Made by a program: the position numbers and the translations under genes. Of a stretch of DNA of 64,000 nucleotides, positions 1 to 10,248 are shown piece by piece. The DNA is taken from the NCBI RefSeq assembly GCF_009363155.1, contig NZ_CP045302.1:757001-821000 (forward strand), in the 5' to 3' direction. This DNA is from Azotobacter salinestris (GTDB lineage: Bacteria; Pseudomonadota; Gammaproteobacteria; Pseudomonadales; Pseudomonadaceae). The notes beneath the pieces were generated by a model. That model was not told the DNA's origin, did not search any database, and worked only from the letters and a program-made list of their open reading frames with translations. Each line of letters opens with the position of its first letter. The stretch's first letter is position 1.

Positions 1-73
1 TAATGCACATGGCCCCCGCCCGCCTCCAGCAGGCAAGAGCCGTCCATGAAAGCTCCGCCGGGCCGGGGAAACC

Positions 74-1090
74 TCAGCTCCCCTCGACGCCGTGGGCCTC
101 CTCGAAGAAGTAGTCCTTCCAGGAGGCCGCCTTGTTCTTCAGCACGCCCAGCTCGTGGAGCTTCTCGGCATAGATAAAGGTGCGCTGCGGGACGATGGTG
201 AAGTCGTTTTCCTGGTCCTCGACGATCTTCTCCACCAGCGCCGGCGCCAGCTTGGAGTTCTCCACGCGGATGTAGGTCTGCGCCGCGGCGCGCTTGTCGG
301 CCTTGACGATGCGCTCGGCCTCGGCCAGGGCATCGTAGAAGGCGCGGTAGGTCTTGGGATTGTCCTTGTGGAACTTCTCGGTGGTGTAGAGCACGTTGAA
401 GGTCGCCGGCCCGCCGAGGATGTCGTAGGAGCTGATCAGCTTGCGCACCTTCGGGTTCTCCAGGGCCTGGTAATAGAAAGGCGCGCTGGAGAAATGCGCG
501 CTGATCTCCGAGACGCCGGAGGTCAGGGCCGCGGTGGCGTCGGGATGCGGCAGGCTGACGCTGATGCCGTCGAAGCGCTGGAACTGCTCCTTGCCGAAAC
601 GCTTGGCCGCCTCGATCTGCAGGGTGCGCGACTGGAAGCCGACCCCGGCGGCGGGCACCGCGATGCGGTCCTTCTCGCCCAGGTCCTCCAGGGACTTCAC
701 CGCCGGGTTACTGGTCAGCAGGTAGTTGGGCTGCGAGCCGAGCGCGGCGATGGCCTTGACGTTCTGCCGGCCGCGGGTGCGGTCCCACATGGTCAGCATC
801 GGCGGCACGCCGGCCGACACCACGTCGAGAGCGCCGGCCAGGAGCGCTTCGTTCATCGCCGTGGCGCCGGAGATGCTGCGCCACTCCACCTGGATGTCGA
901 TGCCCTGCTCCTTGCCGTGCTTCTCGATGAGCTTCTGGTCGCGGACCACGTCGAGCAGCAGGTAGGCGATGCCGAACTGCTGGGCGATGCTGATGCTGCC
1001 CTCGGCCTGGGCGAGCAGCGGGCCGCTCAGCAGCCCGGCGAGCACGCCGGCAGCCAGTCGGGCGGGACGGAAAAACGGTTTTTTCTGCAT
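74..1090 (-). CDS. ABC transporter substrate-binding protein, sulfonate/taurine type
   Basis: Periplasmic binding protein (338 aa) of the SsuA/TauA/NMT1 type, probably for an organosulfur compound. Residues 1-25 form a signal peptide (basic start, hydrophobic core, end at AQAEG). The mature part starts ISIAQQFGIAYLLLDVVRDQ and is clearly paralogous to the binding protein at 3886-4917. I chose the ATG at 1090 because AGAGG lies just upstream and the signal peptide follows; the reading frame runs further 5' without supported start. It is the last gene of a minus-strand series that also has a dioxygenase, ATPase, permease and SDR. The exact substrate cannot be read from sequence. Confidence 0.85.
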   Translation of the reverse strand: MQKKPFFRPARLAAGVLAGLLSGPLLAQAEGSISIAQQFGIAYLLLDVVRDQKLIEKHGKEQGIDIQVEWRSISGATAMNEALLAGALDVVSAGVPPMLTMWDRTRGRQNVKAIAALGSQPNYLLTSNPAVKSLEDLGEKDRIAVPAAGVGFQSRTLQIEAAKRFGKEQFQRFDGISVSLPHPDATAALTSGVSEISAHFSSAPFYYQALENPKVRKLISSYDILGGPATFNVLYTTEKFHKDNPKTYRAFYDALAEAERIVKADKRAAAQTYIRVENSKLAPALVEKIVEDQENDFTIVPQRTFIYAEKLHELGVLKNKAASWKDYFFEEAHGVEGS

Positions 1091-1152
1091 GGGAAACCTC
1101 TGTCGAACCCGCGCGAGGCTCGCGCGGGCGAAAACGGAAACGGCGCGGCGGA

Positions 1153-2890
<1,738 letters not shown>

Positions 2891-2945
2891 GGTGTGTTTT
2901 CCGTAGAGTCTCGGGTGAAAACGGGAAGATGCGGGAGCCGACCGC

Positions 2946-2979
2946 GTAGGGTGGGAAACGGCCGCAGGCCTTTCCCACC
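2946..2979 (+). repeat. REP-like palindrome (GTAGGGTGG family)
   Basis: A 34-bp hairpin beginning GTAGGGTGGGAAAC and closing with its complement TTTCCCACC. The same head and tail with different stem bases recur at 10072, 16358 and in an alternating array at 49587-49761. It lies in the gap between the ATPase and permease genes. Confidence 0.75.
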
Positions 2980-3050
2980 GGCGGCAGGGCCGGTGGGCAA
3001 TCGCTGCGCGAGTCGCCCGCCCTACCCGGCTATCGCCAGCAAGCTGGCTC

Positions 3051-3881
3051 CTAGGCGGCATGCACGGCGGCGGGGCTCTCCCCCTCCTCGAACAGCAGCC
3101 GGTGGATGCGCCGAGCGGCGTGCTGGAAGTCGGCGCTACCGCTGCTGTGCAGATCGAAGGCGTGGCTGGCGACTTCGGCGCGGACCCGTCCCGGATGCGG
3201 CGAGAGCAGCAGGATGCGGTTGCCGACGACCAGCGCCTCCTCGATCGAATGGGTGACGAACAGCAGGGTGAACTTCACCTCCTGCCAGAGTTCGAGCAGT
3301 TCCTCCTGCATCCGCCGCCGGGTCAGCGCATCCAGCGCGGCGAAGGGCTCGTCCATCAGCAGGATCTTCGGCTGCATGGCCAGGGCACGGGCGATGGCCA
3401 CGCGCGCCTTCATGCCGCCGGAGAGGGTGTGCGGGTAGGCGTCGGCAAACCTGGCCAGGCCGACCTTGTCCAGGTAATGCAGGGCGCGCGCCTCGGCCTC
3501 GCGGCGACTCAGGGTGCGCGTGGCCAGCAACGGGAACATCACGTTCTGCCTGACCGTCTTCCACGGCGGCAGCTGGTCGAACTCCTGGAACACGGCGATG
3601 CGGTCGGGCCCCGGCTCGCGGACCTCGCGGCCGTCCAGGCGGATCGCGCCGTCGCGCGGGCGGATGAAGCCGGCCACCGCCTTGAGCAGGGTCGACTTGC
3701 CGCAGCCGGAAGGCCCGAGCAGGACGAAACGGTCGCCCGGATCGACCTCGAAGCTGACCTCGTGGGTGGCGCGCACCACCCGATCGGCAGTGCGGTATTC
3801 GAGGCTGACGCCCTCGACCTGCAGCAGCGGCTGGAAGGCCGTCGCCACGGCAGGGGCGGAATTCTGGAGAAAGGCGTTCAT
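3051..3881 (-). CDS. ABC transporter ATP-binding protein, taurine/sulfonate type
   Basis: Cytoplasmic ATPase (276 aa) of the TauB/SsuB family. Walker A GPSGCGKST, Q-loop VFQEFDQLPPWKT, signature LSGGMKARV, Walker B ILLMDEPFAALD and the H-loop VTHSIEEA are all intact. It starts 4 nt after the stop of the binding protein at 3886-4917, so the two are probably translated together, and its permease follows at 2024-2890. Confidence 0.92.
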   Translation of the reverse strand: MNAFLQNSAPAVATAFQPLLQVEGVSLEYRTADRVVRATHEVSFEVDPGDRFVLLGPSGCGKSTLLKAVAGFIRPRDGAIRLDGREVREPGPDRIAVFQEFDQLPPWKTVRQNVMFPLLATRTLSRREAEARALHYLDKVGLARFADAYPHTLSGGMKARVAIARALAMQPKILLMDEPFAALDALTRRRMQEELLELWQEVKFTLLFVTHSIEEALVVGNRILLLSPHPGRVRAEVASHAFDLHSSGSADFQHAARRIHRLLFEEGESPAAVHAA

Positions 3882-3885
3882 CGTC

Positions 3886-4917
3886 TCAGCTCCCCTGGGC
3901 CAGCCTGGGATCGGGGAAGAAGTAGTCCTGCCAGGACGCCGGCTTGTTCTTCAGCGCGCCGACCCGGTGGAGGAACTCGGCCAGCGGATAGGTGTTCTTC
4001 GGCGTCACGCTGAACTCGAACTTCTCGTTGTCGATGATCTTCAGCAGCGCGTCCTTGTCGATCTTCGCCTTGGTCACGCGGATATAGGTTTCCGCCGCGG
4101 CGGCCTTGTCCTTCTGGGCGAAATCGGCCGCCTCGGCCAGCGCGTCGACGAAGGCCCGGTAGGTCTTCGGGTTTTCCTGGCGGAATTTCTCGGTGGTGTA
4201 CAGCACGGTCGGCGAGTTCGGCCCGAGCAGCTCGTAGGTATCGAGCACCACGTGCACATTCGGGTTTTCCAGCGCCTGGTTCTGGAACGGCGGGTTGGAG
4301 AAGTGGCCAGTCAGCTCGGTGGCGCCGCTGGTCAGGGCCGCGGTGGCCTCCGGGTGCGGCAGCGCGACCGTGTACTTGTCCAGCCGGTCGTAGGCCTTGT
4401 CGCCCCACTGCCTGGCGGCGGCGTACTGCAGGAAGCGCGACTGGATGGAGACGCCCACCGCCGGCACGGCGATGCGGTCCTTCTCGGCGAAGTCGGCGAT
4501 GGTCTTGACCTTGGGGTTGTTGCTCAACAGGTAGTACGGGAAGTTGCCCAGCGAGGCCACGCCCTTGACGTTCTGCCTGCCGTGGGTGCGGTCCCAGACG
4601 GTCAGCAGCGGGCCGATGCCGGCGCCGGCGATGTCGATGGTGCCGGCCAGCAGCGCGTCGTTGACCGCCGAGCCGCCGGACAGCTGGCTCCAGTCGACCT
4701 TGATGTCGAGGCCCTGCTCCTTGCCGTGCTTCTCGATCAGTTGCTGGTCGCGCACCACGTTGAGCAGCAGATAGACGATGCCGAACTGCTCGGCGATGCG
4801 GATCCGGCCTTCGGCATGGGCCGCCGCCGGGGTCAGCAGGCTGCCGGCGAGGCCGAGGCCCAGGGCGATGCCGCCGGCAAGGCGGCGAATCGCGGGAAAG
4901 CGTATGCCTGGAAACAT
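3886..4917 (-). CDS. ABC transporter substrate-binding protein, taurine/sulfonate type
   Basis: Periplasmic binding protein (343 aa) with a signal peptide of about 35 residues ending near AHAEG. It shares the block YLLLNVVRDQQLIEKHGKEQ with the binding protein at 74-1090, so the cluster holds two paralogous receptors, perhaps for two related sulfonates. I chose ATG 4917 over the in-frame ATG 4929 because GGAG is correctly spaced only for 4917. It lies between the dioxygenase gene and the ATPase. Confidence 0.88.
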   Translation of the reverse strand: MFPGIRFPAIRRLAGGIALGLGLAGSLLTPAAAHAEGRIRIAEQFGIVYLLLNVVRDQQLIEKHGKEQGLDIKVDWSQLSGGSAVNDALLAGTIDIAGAGIGPLLTVWDRTHGRQNVKGVASLGNFPYYLLSNNPKVKTIADFAEKDRIAVPAVGVSIQSRFLQYAAARQWGDKAYDRLDKYTVALPHPEATAALTSGATELTGHFSNPPFQNQALENPNVHVVLDTYELLGPNSPTVLYTTEKFRQENPKTYRAFVDALAEAADFAQKDKAAAAETYIRVTKAKIDKDALLKIIDNEKFEFSVTPKNTYPLAEFLHRVGALKNKPASWQDYFFPDPRLAQGS

Positions 4918-4957
4918 GGGAGGCTCCATTGAGTGTTCGGTGAACAGGGATAGAGGG

Positions 4958-5101
4958 CAGAGTCGGTTCAGGAGCTAGCGAGCTAGAGCCAGGCAAGGCG
5001 AAATCGGATGAGGAAGCGGAGTTTACGAGCGGTAAATGAGCATTTCGAACCCGATTTCAACGCAGCCTGGCCGACGCGCAGCAGCTTCTGGACTGACTCT
5101 C
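4958..5101. repeat. interspersed structured palindromic element
   Basis: About 144 bp between the dioxygenase and binding-protein genes, overlapping the dioxygenase stop codon. The two outer 37-bp ends match as an imperfect inverted repeat (roughly two thirds identical by eye). Inside is a second hairpin in which GCGAAATCGG pairs with CCGATTTC around GAGGAAGCGGAGTTTACGAG. The layout is like the elements at 61871 and 62582. It interrupts an otherwise compact operon. Confidence 0.55.
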
Positions 5102-6005
5102 AGAACGGCGCGTCGCCCTGGATGGTGGTGCGATGCATCCGTCGCGGCAGGTGGTTCGGGCAGCCGGTGGCCAGGTGGATCAGCGCGCGGTTGTCCCAGA
5201 ACAGCAGGTCGTTTTCCTGCCAGCGGTGGCGGTAGGTGAATTCGGGCCGGATGCTGTGGGCGAACAGCTCGGCGAGCAGCTGGCGGCTCTCGTCTTCCGG
5301 CAGGTCGAGGATGCGTGTGGTGAAGTTCTCGTTGACGAACAGGCCCTTGCGCCTGGTTTCCGGGTGGGTGCGCACCACCGGATGGACGACTTCCTTCACC
5401 TCTTCCAGCTGGGCCTGGGTCAGCGTCGGCCGCCGGATGCCCTTGAACACCTCGTCGGCATAGTGCGCGGTATAGGAATGCACCGCACGGCGTCCCTCGA
5501 CGGCCTTGCGCAGTGCCTCCGGCAGGGTCTCGTAGGCGAGCTGCTGGTCGGCGAACAGGGTGTCGCCGCCCTCGGCCGGCAGTTGCTGGGCATGCAGCAT
5601 GGCACCGAGGCTGGGCAGCTCCTTGTAGGAGAGGTCGGAGTGCCAGAGCTTGCCGGCGTCGCCCAGGCCGATGGGCCTGCCGTTCTCGACGATGTTGGAG
5701 ATAATGAAGATCTCCGGATGCCCGGCCAGCAGGAACTGCTTGAGCACATGGATCTGCAGCTCGCCGAAGCGCCGGCTGAAGGCGATCTGCTGCTCGGGGG
5801 TGATGTGCTGCTCGGGGGTGATGTGCTGCTCGCGGAACACCAGCACCCGGTGGTCCAGGAAGGCCTGATGGATACGGGCGAAATCCGCCGGATTGACCGG
5901 ACGGGACAGATCCAGACCGAGGACTTCGGCGCCCAGCACGCCGTCGAAGGGACGGACGTCGAACGACTGGGCAGGAACGGACAACAAGGATTCAACCGCT
6001 GACAT
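5100..6005 (-). CDS. tauD: taurine dioxygenase-like Fe(II)/2-oxoglutarate oxygenase
   Basis: Cytosolic Fe(II)/2-oxoglutarate-dependent dioxygenase of the TauD/TfdA family (301 aa; E. coli TauD is 283). These enzymes hydroxylate taurine or related sulfonates, which then release sulfite. The iron triad is visible as H122-x-D124 in WHSDLSYKE and H277 in DNRALIH, with the 2-oxoglutarate-binding arginines in PRRMHRTTI. It heads the uptake operon below it. An exact in-frame 18-bp tandem duplication (5791-5808 and 5809-5826) repeats EQHITP at residues 59-64 and 65-70. The true substrate could be another sulfonate or a sulfate ester. Confidence 0.88.
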   Translation of the reverse strand: MSAVESLLSVPAQSFDVRPFDGVLGAEVLGLDLSRPVNPADFARIHQAFLDHRVLVFREQHITPEQHITPEQQIAFSRRFGELQIHVLKQFLLAGHPEIFIISNIVENGRPIGLGDAGKLWHSDLSYKELPSLGAMLHAQQLPAEGGDTLFADQQLAYETLPEALRKAVEGRRAVHSYTAHYADEVFKGIRRPTLTQAQLEEVKEVVHPVVRTHPETRRKGLFVNENFTTRILDLPEDESRQLLAELFAHSIRPEFTYRHRWQENDLLFWDNRALIHLATGCPNHLPRRMHRTTIQGDAPF

Positions 6006-6248
6006 GGGGATCTCCAAACGCATGATCGGGCATGGCCCGAAGAAACTGGCGTGGATGCGAATGGCGCATCCATTTCTCTTCATGCGGCTCGGCGGTTGAC
6101 CGGCAAGTACGCGATAGATGCAATCTAATGGAATATGGATTTTTGTTTAAATAACTTTTTTGCCTAAGTTAATGACCGCTCCTCGCGGCGAGAGGTGTGC
6201 CGTTCAGCTCGCGATCCAGACATCGGCCAGGCGGGGGACCGATGCCAG

Positions 6249-6277
6249 GCAGCTGCCTTCCGGCAGAAGGCAGCTGC
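6249..6277. terminator. hairpin downstream of the small secreted-protein gene
   Basis: Perfect 12-bp inverted repeat GCAGCTGCCTTC/GAAGGCAGCTGC with a 5-nt loop, 13 nt after the stop of the minus-strand gene at 6290. There is no clear T-run, so it may be Rho-assisted or only a stability hairpin. Confidence 0.5.
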
Positions 6278-6289
6278 ACTACAGGGACG

Positions 6290-6718
6290 TCAGTCCTTCT
6301 CGATCCGCTCGCCGGCGGGCTCCGGGACAAGCATCAGCTTGCCGCCCATGTCGCGGCAGATGCCAGACCGGGTCTTGCCATCCGGTGCGGTGAAGGAGCC
6401 GGTGTCGCCGGCCTTCTTGCCTTCGCAGGCCTTGGCCGAGCCTGCCGCCGACGGCGGCGGCGGACGGTGGCCCTTGCCATGCTCCGGCATCACGGCGAGC
6501 TTGCCGTGCATGTCGCGGCAGACGCCGGACACGGTCTTGCCGTCGGGACCGGTGAAGGACGCCGTGTCGCCGGCCTGCTTGCCTTCGCAGGCGGTGAAGG
6601 CAGCCGCCGGCGGTCCCATGCGCTCGCCGCCCGGATGACCGGCAACCCCCTCTTGGGCGGCCATCGCCAGGGGCGAGGCCAGGCAGGCCAGCAGCGCGAT
6701 GTGACGGATGTACAGCAT
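6290..6718 (-). CDS. small secreted protein with two tandem repeats
   Basis: A 142-aa protein with an N-terminal signal peptide (residues 1-21, cleavage near AMAAQ). The mature part has two copies of a ~35-residue unit, at about residues 43-77 and 97-131: ACEGK.AGD..SFT.PDGKT.SG.CRDM.GKL. They are joined by a His/Pro-rich linker (GKGHRPPPP). Each copy has two cysteines, so each may form one disulfide in the periplasm. I recognise no characterised function. It stands alone between tauD and the rhodanese gene. Confidence 0.75.
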   Translation of the reverse strand: MLYIRHIALLACLASPLAMAAQEGVAGHPGGERMGPPAAAFTACEGKQAGDTASFTGPDGKTVSGVCRDMHGKLAVMPEHGKGHRPPPPSAAGSAKACEGKKAGDTGSFTAPDGKTRSGICRDMGGKLMLVPEPAGERIEKD

Positions 6719-6834
6719 GTTTCACCTCTCTGGGGTAGTGCGGAGTGCTCATCAGAGCATAGCTACCCGTCGAGCGGTGATTCTTTACCCTTTCGATACA
6801 TTCCCCCATGCAGCGAGCGGCCGGGGCGGGCCGC

Positions 6835-8418
6835 TCAGATCACGAAGAAGCCGTGGGTGCCGTCGCGGCCCAGTTGCTCGACCAGGCCGAACTCCCAGTC
6901 CAGATAGGCCTGCATGGCCTCGCGGGGATTGTCGGTGCCCTCGTAGGGACGCCGGTAGCGGTCGCTGCGCGGTACCGCCAGGGCGGTCTCGCCCTCCTCC
7001 AGCGGCAGGCCGGCGGCGATCCAGGCCGCGGTGCCGCCGGCCAGGACGAACACCGGCTTGCCGGTCAGCGCGTGCAGCTCGTCCACCGCGTAGCGCGCCA
7101 GCAGGCTGCTGCCGCAGGTGACCACGTAGCGTCCGGCCGGCGGCAGCTTCTCCAGGGCCTGCGGCAGCTGTGCGCGCAGCGCCCACCAGGCGCCGGGAAT
7201 GTGCCGCTTGATGTAGTTGGCGCTGGTGGTGAAGTCCAATACCAAGGTATCGCCCTCGGCCAGCCAGGCCTGCAGGGTCTCGGGCGCGATGTCCTCGCTC
7301 TGCGGCGCCGGCGGCACCGGCGCCGACCAGCCGCCCCGCTCGGCGAAGTCCGCAGCGCTCAAGCCGTCCAGCACATGCACCTCCCAGCCCATCTGCGCCA
7401 GCCAGGAAGCGCTCATGTTGGCGCGCACGCCGTCGTCGTCGACCAGCACCAGGCGCGCGCCGCGCACGCTGGCGAAGTGGTCGGTTTCCTGGACCAGCTG
7501 GCCGCCCGGCGTGGAGCGCGCCCCCGGTAGGTGGCCGGCCTCGTACTCCTCCGGGGTGCGCACGTCGAACAGGTAGGTGGTGCGGCCGGCCTCCTCCCGC
7601 CAGCGCGCCAGATCGGCGAGGCCGGCTCGGCCGACGCCGGCCCTGTCCGCCACCGCGCGGGCGGACTGCGCGGCGATGGCACGGTCCTCGGCGGAGACCT
7701 CGACGAAGCGGCGGCTCTGCCCGTGCTCCAGTTGCTGGCCGGCCAGGGTCCAGCCGATGGTACCGTTGCGCAGCGCCGCCACCGCGTTGGGAATCCCGGC
7801 GTTGACCAGCGACTGGGTGCCGATGATGCTGCGGGTGCGCCCGGCGCAATTGACGATCACCCGGATCTGCGGGTTCGGCGCCAGCTCGCGCACCCGCAGC
7901 ACCAGCTCGGCGCCGGGCACGCTGATCCCGCCGGGAATGCTCATGGTCTGGTATTCGTCGAAGCGCCGGGCGTCCAGCACCACCACGTCGGCCTTCTCAT
8001 CCAGCAGTGCCTTGACCTCCTCGGCGGCCAGCGACGGCGTATGGCGCTCGGCCTCGACCAGCTCGCCGAAGGACTTGCTCGGCACGTTGACGTCGATGAA
8101 CAGCTCACCGCCGGCGGCGCGCCAGCCGGCGAGGCCGCCCTCCAGCAAGGCGACGTCGCGGTAGCCCAGCGCCAGCAGGCGCTCGGCGGCCCGCTCGGCC
8201 AGGCCCTCGCCGTCGTCATAGACGGTGACCGGCGTGCTGCGCCGCGGAACCCGCGCATAGACCTCGATCTCCAGGCGCGACAGCGGGAGGTTGGCGGCGA
8301 ACAGCGGGTGACCCTCGGCGAACGGCGCTTCCTCGCGCACGTCGAGCAGGGCCAGTTCCTCGCGTGCCAGCAGGGCGGCGCGGATATCGGTGAAGGAACG
8401 GGTGGCGATACGGCTCAT
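6835..8418 (-). CDS. four-domain rhodanese-like sulfurtransferase
   Basis: A 527-aa protein with four consecutive rhodanese modules. Modules 2 and 4 keep the active-site cysteine (C191 in VIVNCAGRTRS and C435 in YVVTCGSSLLA). In modules 1 and 3 the equivalent loops read VYDDGEG and VDDDGVR and have no cysteine, so they are probably structural or regulatory. It should carry persulfide sulfur in the cytosol. Its ATG overlaps the stop of the thiol dioxygenase gene (ATGA), so the two are translationally coupled, pointing to a joint role in thiol/sulfane-sulfur metabolism. Confidence 0.88.
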   Translation of the reverse strand: MSRIATRSFTDIRAALLAREELALLDVREEAPFAEGHPLFAANLPLSRLEIEVYARVPRRSTPVTVYDDGEGLAERAAERLLALGYRDVALLEGGLAGWRAAGGELFIDVNVPSKSFGELVEAERHTPSLAAEEVKALLDEKADVVVLDARRFDEYQTMSIPGGISVPGAELVLRVRELAPNPQIRVIVNCAGRTRSIIGTQSLVNAGIPNAVAALRNGTIGWTLAGQQLEHGQSRRFVEVSAEDRAIAAQSARAVADRAGVGRAGLADLARWREEAGRTTYLFDVRTPEEYEAGHLPGARSTPGGQLVQETDHFASVRGARLVLVDDDGVRANMSASWLAQMGWEVHVLDGLSAADFAERGGWSAPVPPAPQSEDIAPETLQAWLAEGDTLVLDFTTSANYIKRHIPGAWWALRAQLPQALEKLPPAGRYVVTCGSSLLARYAVDELHALTGKPVFVLAGGTAAWIAAGLPLEEGETALAVPRSDRYRRPYEGTDNPREAMQAYLDWEFGLVEQLGRDGTHGFFVI

Positions 8419-9029
8419 GCGGGAACATTCTCCTTGGCCTTGGACAGATCCCAGATATTGGGCAGGACTTGGTTGGAATAACCGGAGATGAACGGCTTCT
8501 CGCTGCCGTCCGGCAGATAGACGGCACGCCGCACGGCGCCGATGTTGGCGCCGTAGACGTGGATGCTGATCGACGGCTGGTCGGGGCTGGCGTTGAACAC
8601 CCGGTGGATGTCGCCGATCCGCGGCGACACCGCCTCGACCTGGCCGGGCGACAGGCGCTGCGGATCGCCGAGCGGGCGCAGGCCCTCGGCGGTCACTTCG
8701 AAGTGCTGGGCGTCCTCGGCGCCGCGCAGCATGCCGATCAGGCCCCAGACCCGGTGATCGTGCACCGGGGTGGTCTGCCCCGGTCCCCAGACGAAGCTGA
8801 CCACCGAGAAGCGCTGCCGGGAGTCGGCGTGCAGCAGGTACTGCTGGTAACGCTCCGGGTCGGGCCGGGCGAAGGCCTCCGGCAGCCAGTCGTCCTGAAG
8901 GACCAGTTCGCGCAGCAGCAGCCGGCCTTCGCGCAGTACGCTCTCCTCGTCGTCGTGCCGGTCGAGCAGCTCGCCCAGGGCACCGACGAAATTGCGCAGG
9001 CGGTCCAGGCGCAGGGGGGATTGACTCAT
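8415..9029 (-). CDS. thiol dioxygenase (cysteine / 3-mercaptopropionate dioxygenase family)
   Basis: Non-haem iron cupin enzyme (204 aa) that adds O2 to a thiol to give a sulfinate. The iron ligands are H90, H92 (VHDHRVWG) and H142 (GDIHRVF). The substrate loop reads YQQYLLH, with glutamine where classical cysteine dioxygenases have the carboxylate-binding arginine. This is the Gln-type arrangement known from 3-mercaptopropionate dioxygenases, so that substrate is at least as likely as cysteine. It is first in a two-gene operon with the rhodanese protein and divergent from the LysR gene at 9128. Confidence 0.87.
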   Translation of the reverse strand: MSQSPLRLDRLRNFVGALGELLDRHDDEESVLREGRLLLRELVLQDDWLPEAFARPDPERYQQYLLHADSRQRFSVVSFVWGPGQTTPVHDHRVWGLIGMLRGAEDAQHFEVTAEGLRPLGDPQRLSPGQVEAVSPRIGDIHRVFNASPDQPSISIHVYGANIGAVRRAVYLPDGSEKPFISGYSNQVLPNIWDLSKAKENVPA

Positions 9030-9103
9030 CGTCGCTCATCCATTCTGTGACAAGATGGCGCCACGTTACCAAGCGCCATATCATTATCAAAATGCACTTT
9101 ATT

Positions 9104-9118
9104 CATAAGCTAATATGC
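9104..9118. promoter_or_regulatory. candidate LysR-type operator between divergent genes
   Basis: The 98-bp gap between the thiol dioxygenase and the LysR gene has an AT-rich dyad CATA-N6-TATG with a TTAG core (read on the minus strand). A very similar perfect palindrome occurs at 55379-55394 upstream of a sulfonate monooxygenase operon. It is the obvious place for the adjacent LysR protein to bind, but this is inferred from position and symmetry. Confidence 0.45.
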
Positions 9119-9127
9119 TAATAACGC

Positions 9128-10036
9128 ATGAAAACAGATGACATCGAAGCCTTCGTCGCCGTCGTCCGCTGCCAGTCGCTGAGCCTGGCCGCCGACAGCC
9201 TGCAACTGACCCAGTCGGCGATCACCCGCCGCGTGCAGAATTTCGAGGATGACCTCGGCACCCTGCTGCTCGACCGCAACACCAAGCCCCTCAAGCCGAC
9301 GGCCATGGGCCTGCGGGTCTACGAGCAGTGCCGCGAGGTGCTGCGCAGCATGGACGTGCTGCGCGAGATCGTCGCCCGCGACGCCCCGCCCAGCGGCACC
9401 CTGCGCCTGGGCGTGCCGCAGACCATCGGCGACGTGGTGCTGCTCGACACCCTGGAGCAGCTGAAGAACACCTATCCCGACCTGCAGACCCAGGTCTCCA
9501 GCGGCTGGGGCAGCACCCTGCTGGAGCGCCTGGAAAACCTCGAACTGGATGCCGTGGCGGCGCTGTTTCCCGCCAGCAAGAGCTTTCCCGAGGGCATCGC
9601 CGCCACCTCCCTCGGGCGCCTGCGGCTTCTGGTGGTGGCCGCCCGCGGCAGCTCGGAAAGGCGCGGCGGCAAACTCGCCGACTGCTGCGACCGCGGCTGG
9701 GTGCTGAACCCGGAAGGCTGCGGCTTTCGCGCCGGCCTGCAGCACGCCCTGGCCGAGCAGGGCCTGAAACTGCGGATCAACCTGGAAACCTTCGGCAGCG
9801 AACTGCAACTCGGCCTGGTGGCGAAGAACCTCGGCCTCGGCCTGGTTCCCGAGCCGCTGCTTTTGGCCAGCCGCTACCGCGAGCAGCTGGAAGTCGTCGC
9901 CCTCGCCGACTTCAAGCCGACGGTCGACCTCTGGCTGCTGCAGCCGCGCTTCGTCGGCAACCTGCACGGCGCCATCGAACTGTTCGGCAGCCTGGTAGCC
10001 CGCCACCTGGCCTCGCCGCCGGCGGGTGGCGTCTGA
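9128..10036 (+). CDS. LysR-family transcriptional regulator
   Basis: DNA-binding regulator of 302 aa. The N-terminal winged helix-turn-helix is clear (IEAFVAVVRCQSLSLAADSLQLTQSAITRRVQNFEDDLG, given here as landmarks around residues 5-45), followed by a LysR effector-binding domain. It is transcribed away from the thiol dioxygenase/rhodanese operon, the usual layout for a LysR gene and its target, so it probably responds to a thiol or organosulfur compound. Confidence 0.9.
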   Translation: MKTDDIEAFVAVVRCQSLSLAADSLQLTQSAITRRVQNFEDDLGTLLLDRNTKPLKPTAMGLRVYEQCREVLRSMDVLREIVARDAPPSGTLRLGVPQTIGDVVLLDTLEQLKNTYPDLQTQVSSGWGSTLLERLENLELDAVAALFPASKSFPEGIAATSLGRLRLLVVAARGSSERRGGKLADCCDRGWVLNPEGCGFRAGLQHALAEQGLKLRINLETFGSELQLGLVAKNLGLGLVPEPLLLASRYREQLEVVALADFKPTVDLWLLQPRFVGNLHGAIELFGSLVARHLASPPAGGV

Positions 10037-10071
10037 ACGGGGATAGCCTCATTCGTGGCGGATGATGCCCT

Positions 10072-10167
10072 GTAGGGTGGAAAACGACCGCGGGTCTTTT
10101 CCACCGGGCATGGCGGGAGGGGTGCGGATTGGTAGAAAATGTGGTGTGGTTTTCTACCAATCCGCAC
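10072..10167. repeat. REP-like palindrome plus a second perfect hairpin
   Basis: Two structures fill the gap after the LysR gene. A REP-like unit at 10072-10105 has the GTAGGGTGG head and a TTTTCCACC tail. At 10122-10167 an 18-bp perfect stem GTGCGGATTGGTAGAAAA pairs with its complement around a 10-nt loop. The second could terminate transcription from either side. I see nothing else between 10037 and 10248. Confidence 0.65.
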
Positions 10168-10248
10168 TGGCGGCAATCGTGCCGAAGCGGAAGTTGTTCG
10201 AATTCAATAGCGAACACTCAATGCTCTCGGCCCCTTCTTGTAACACCT

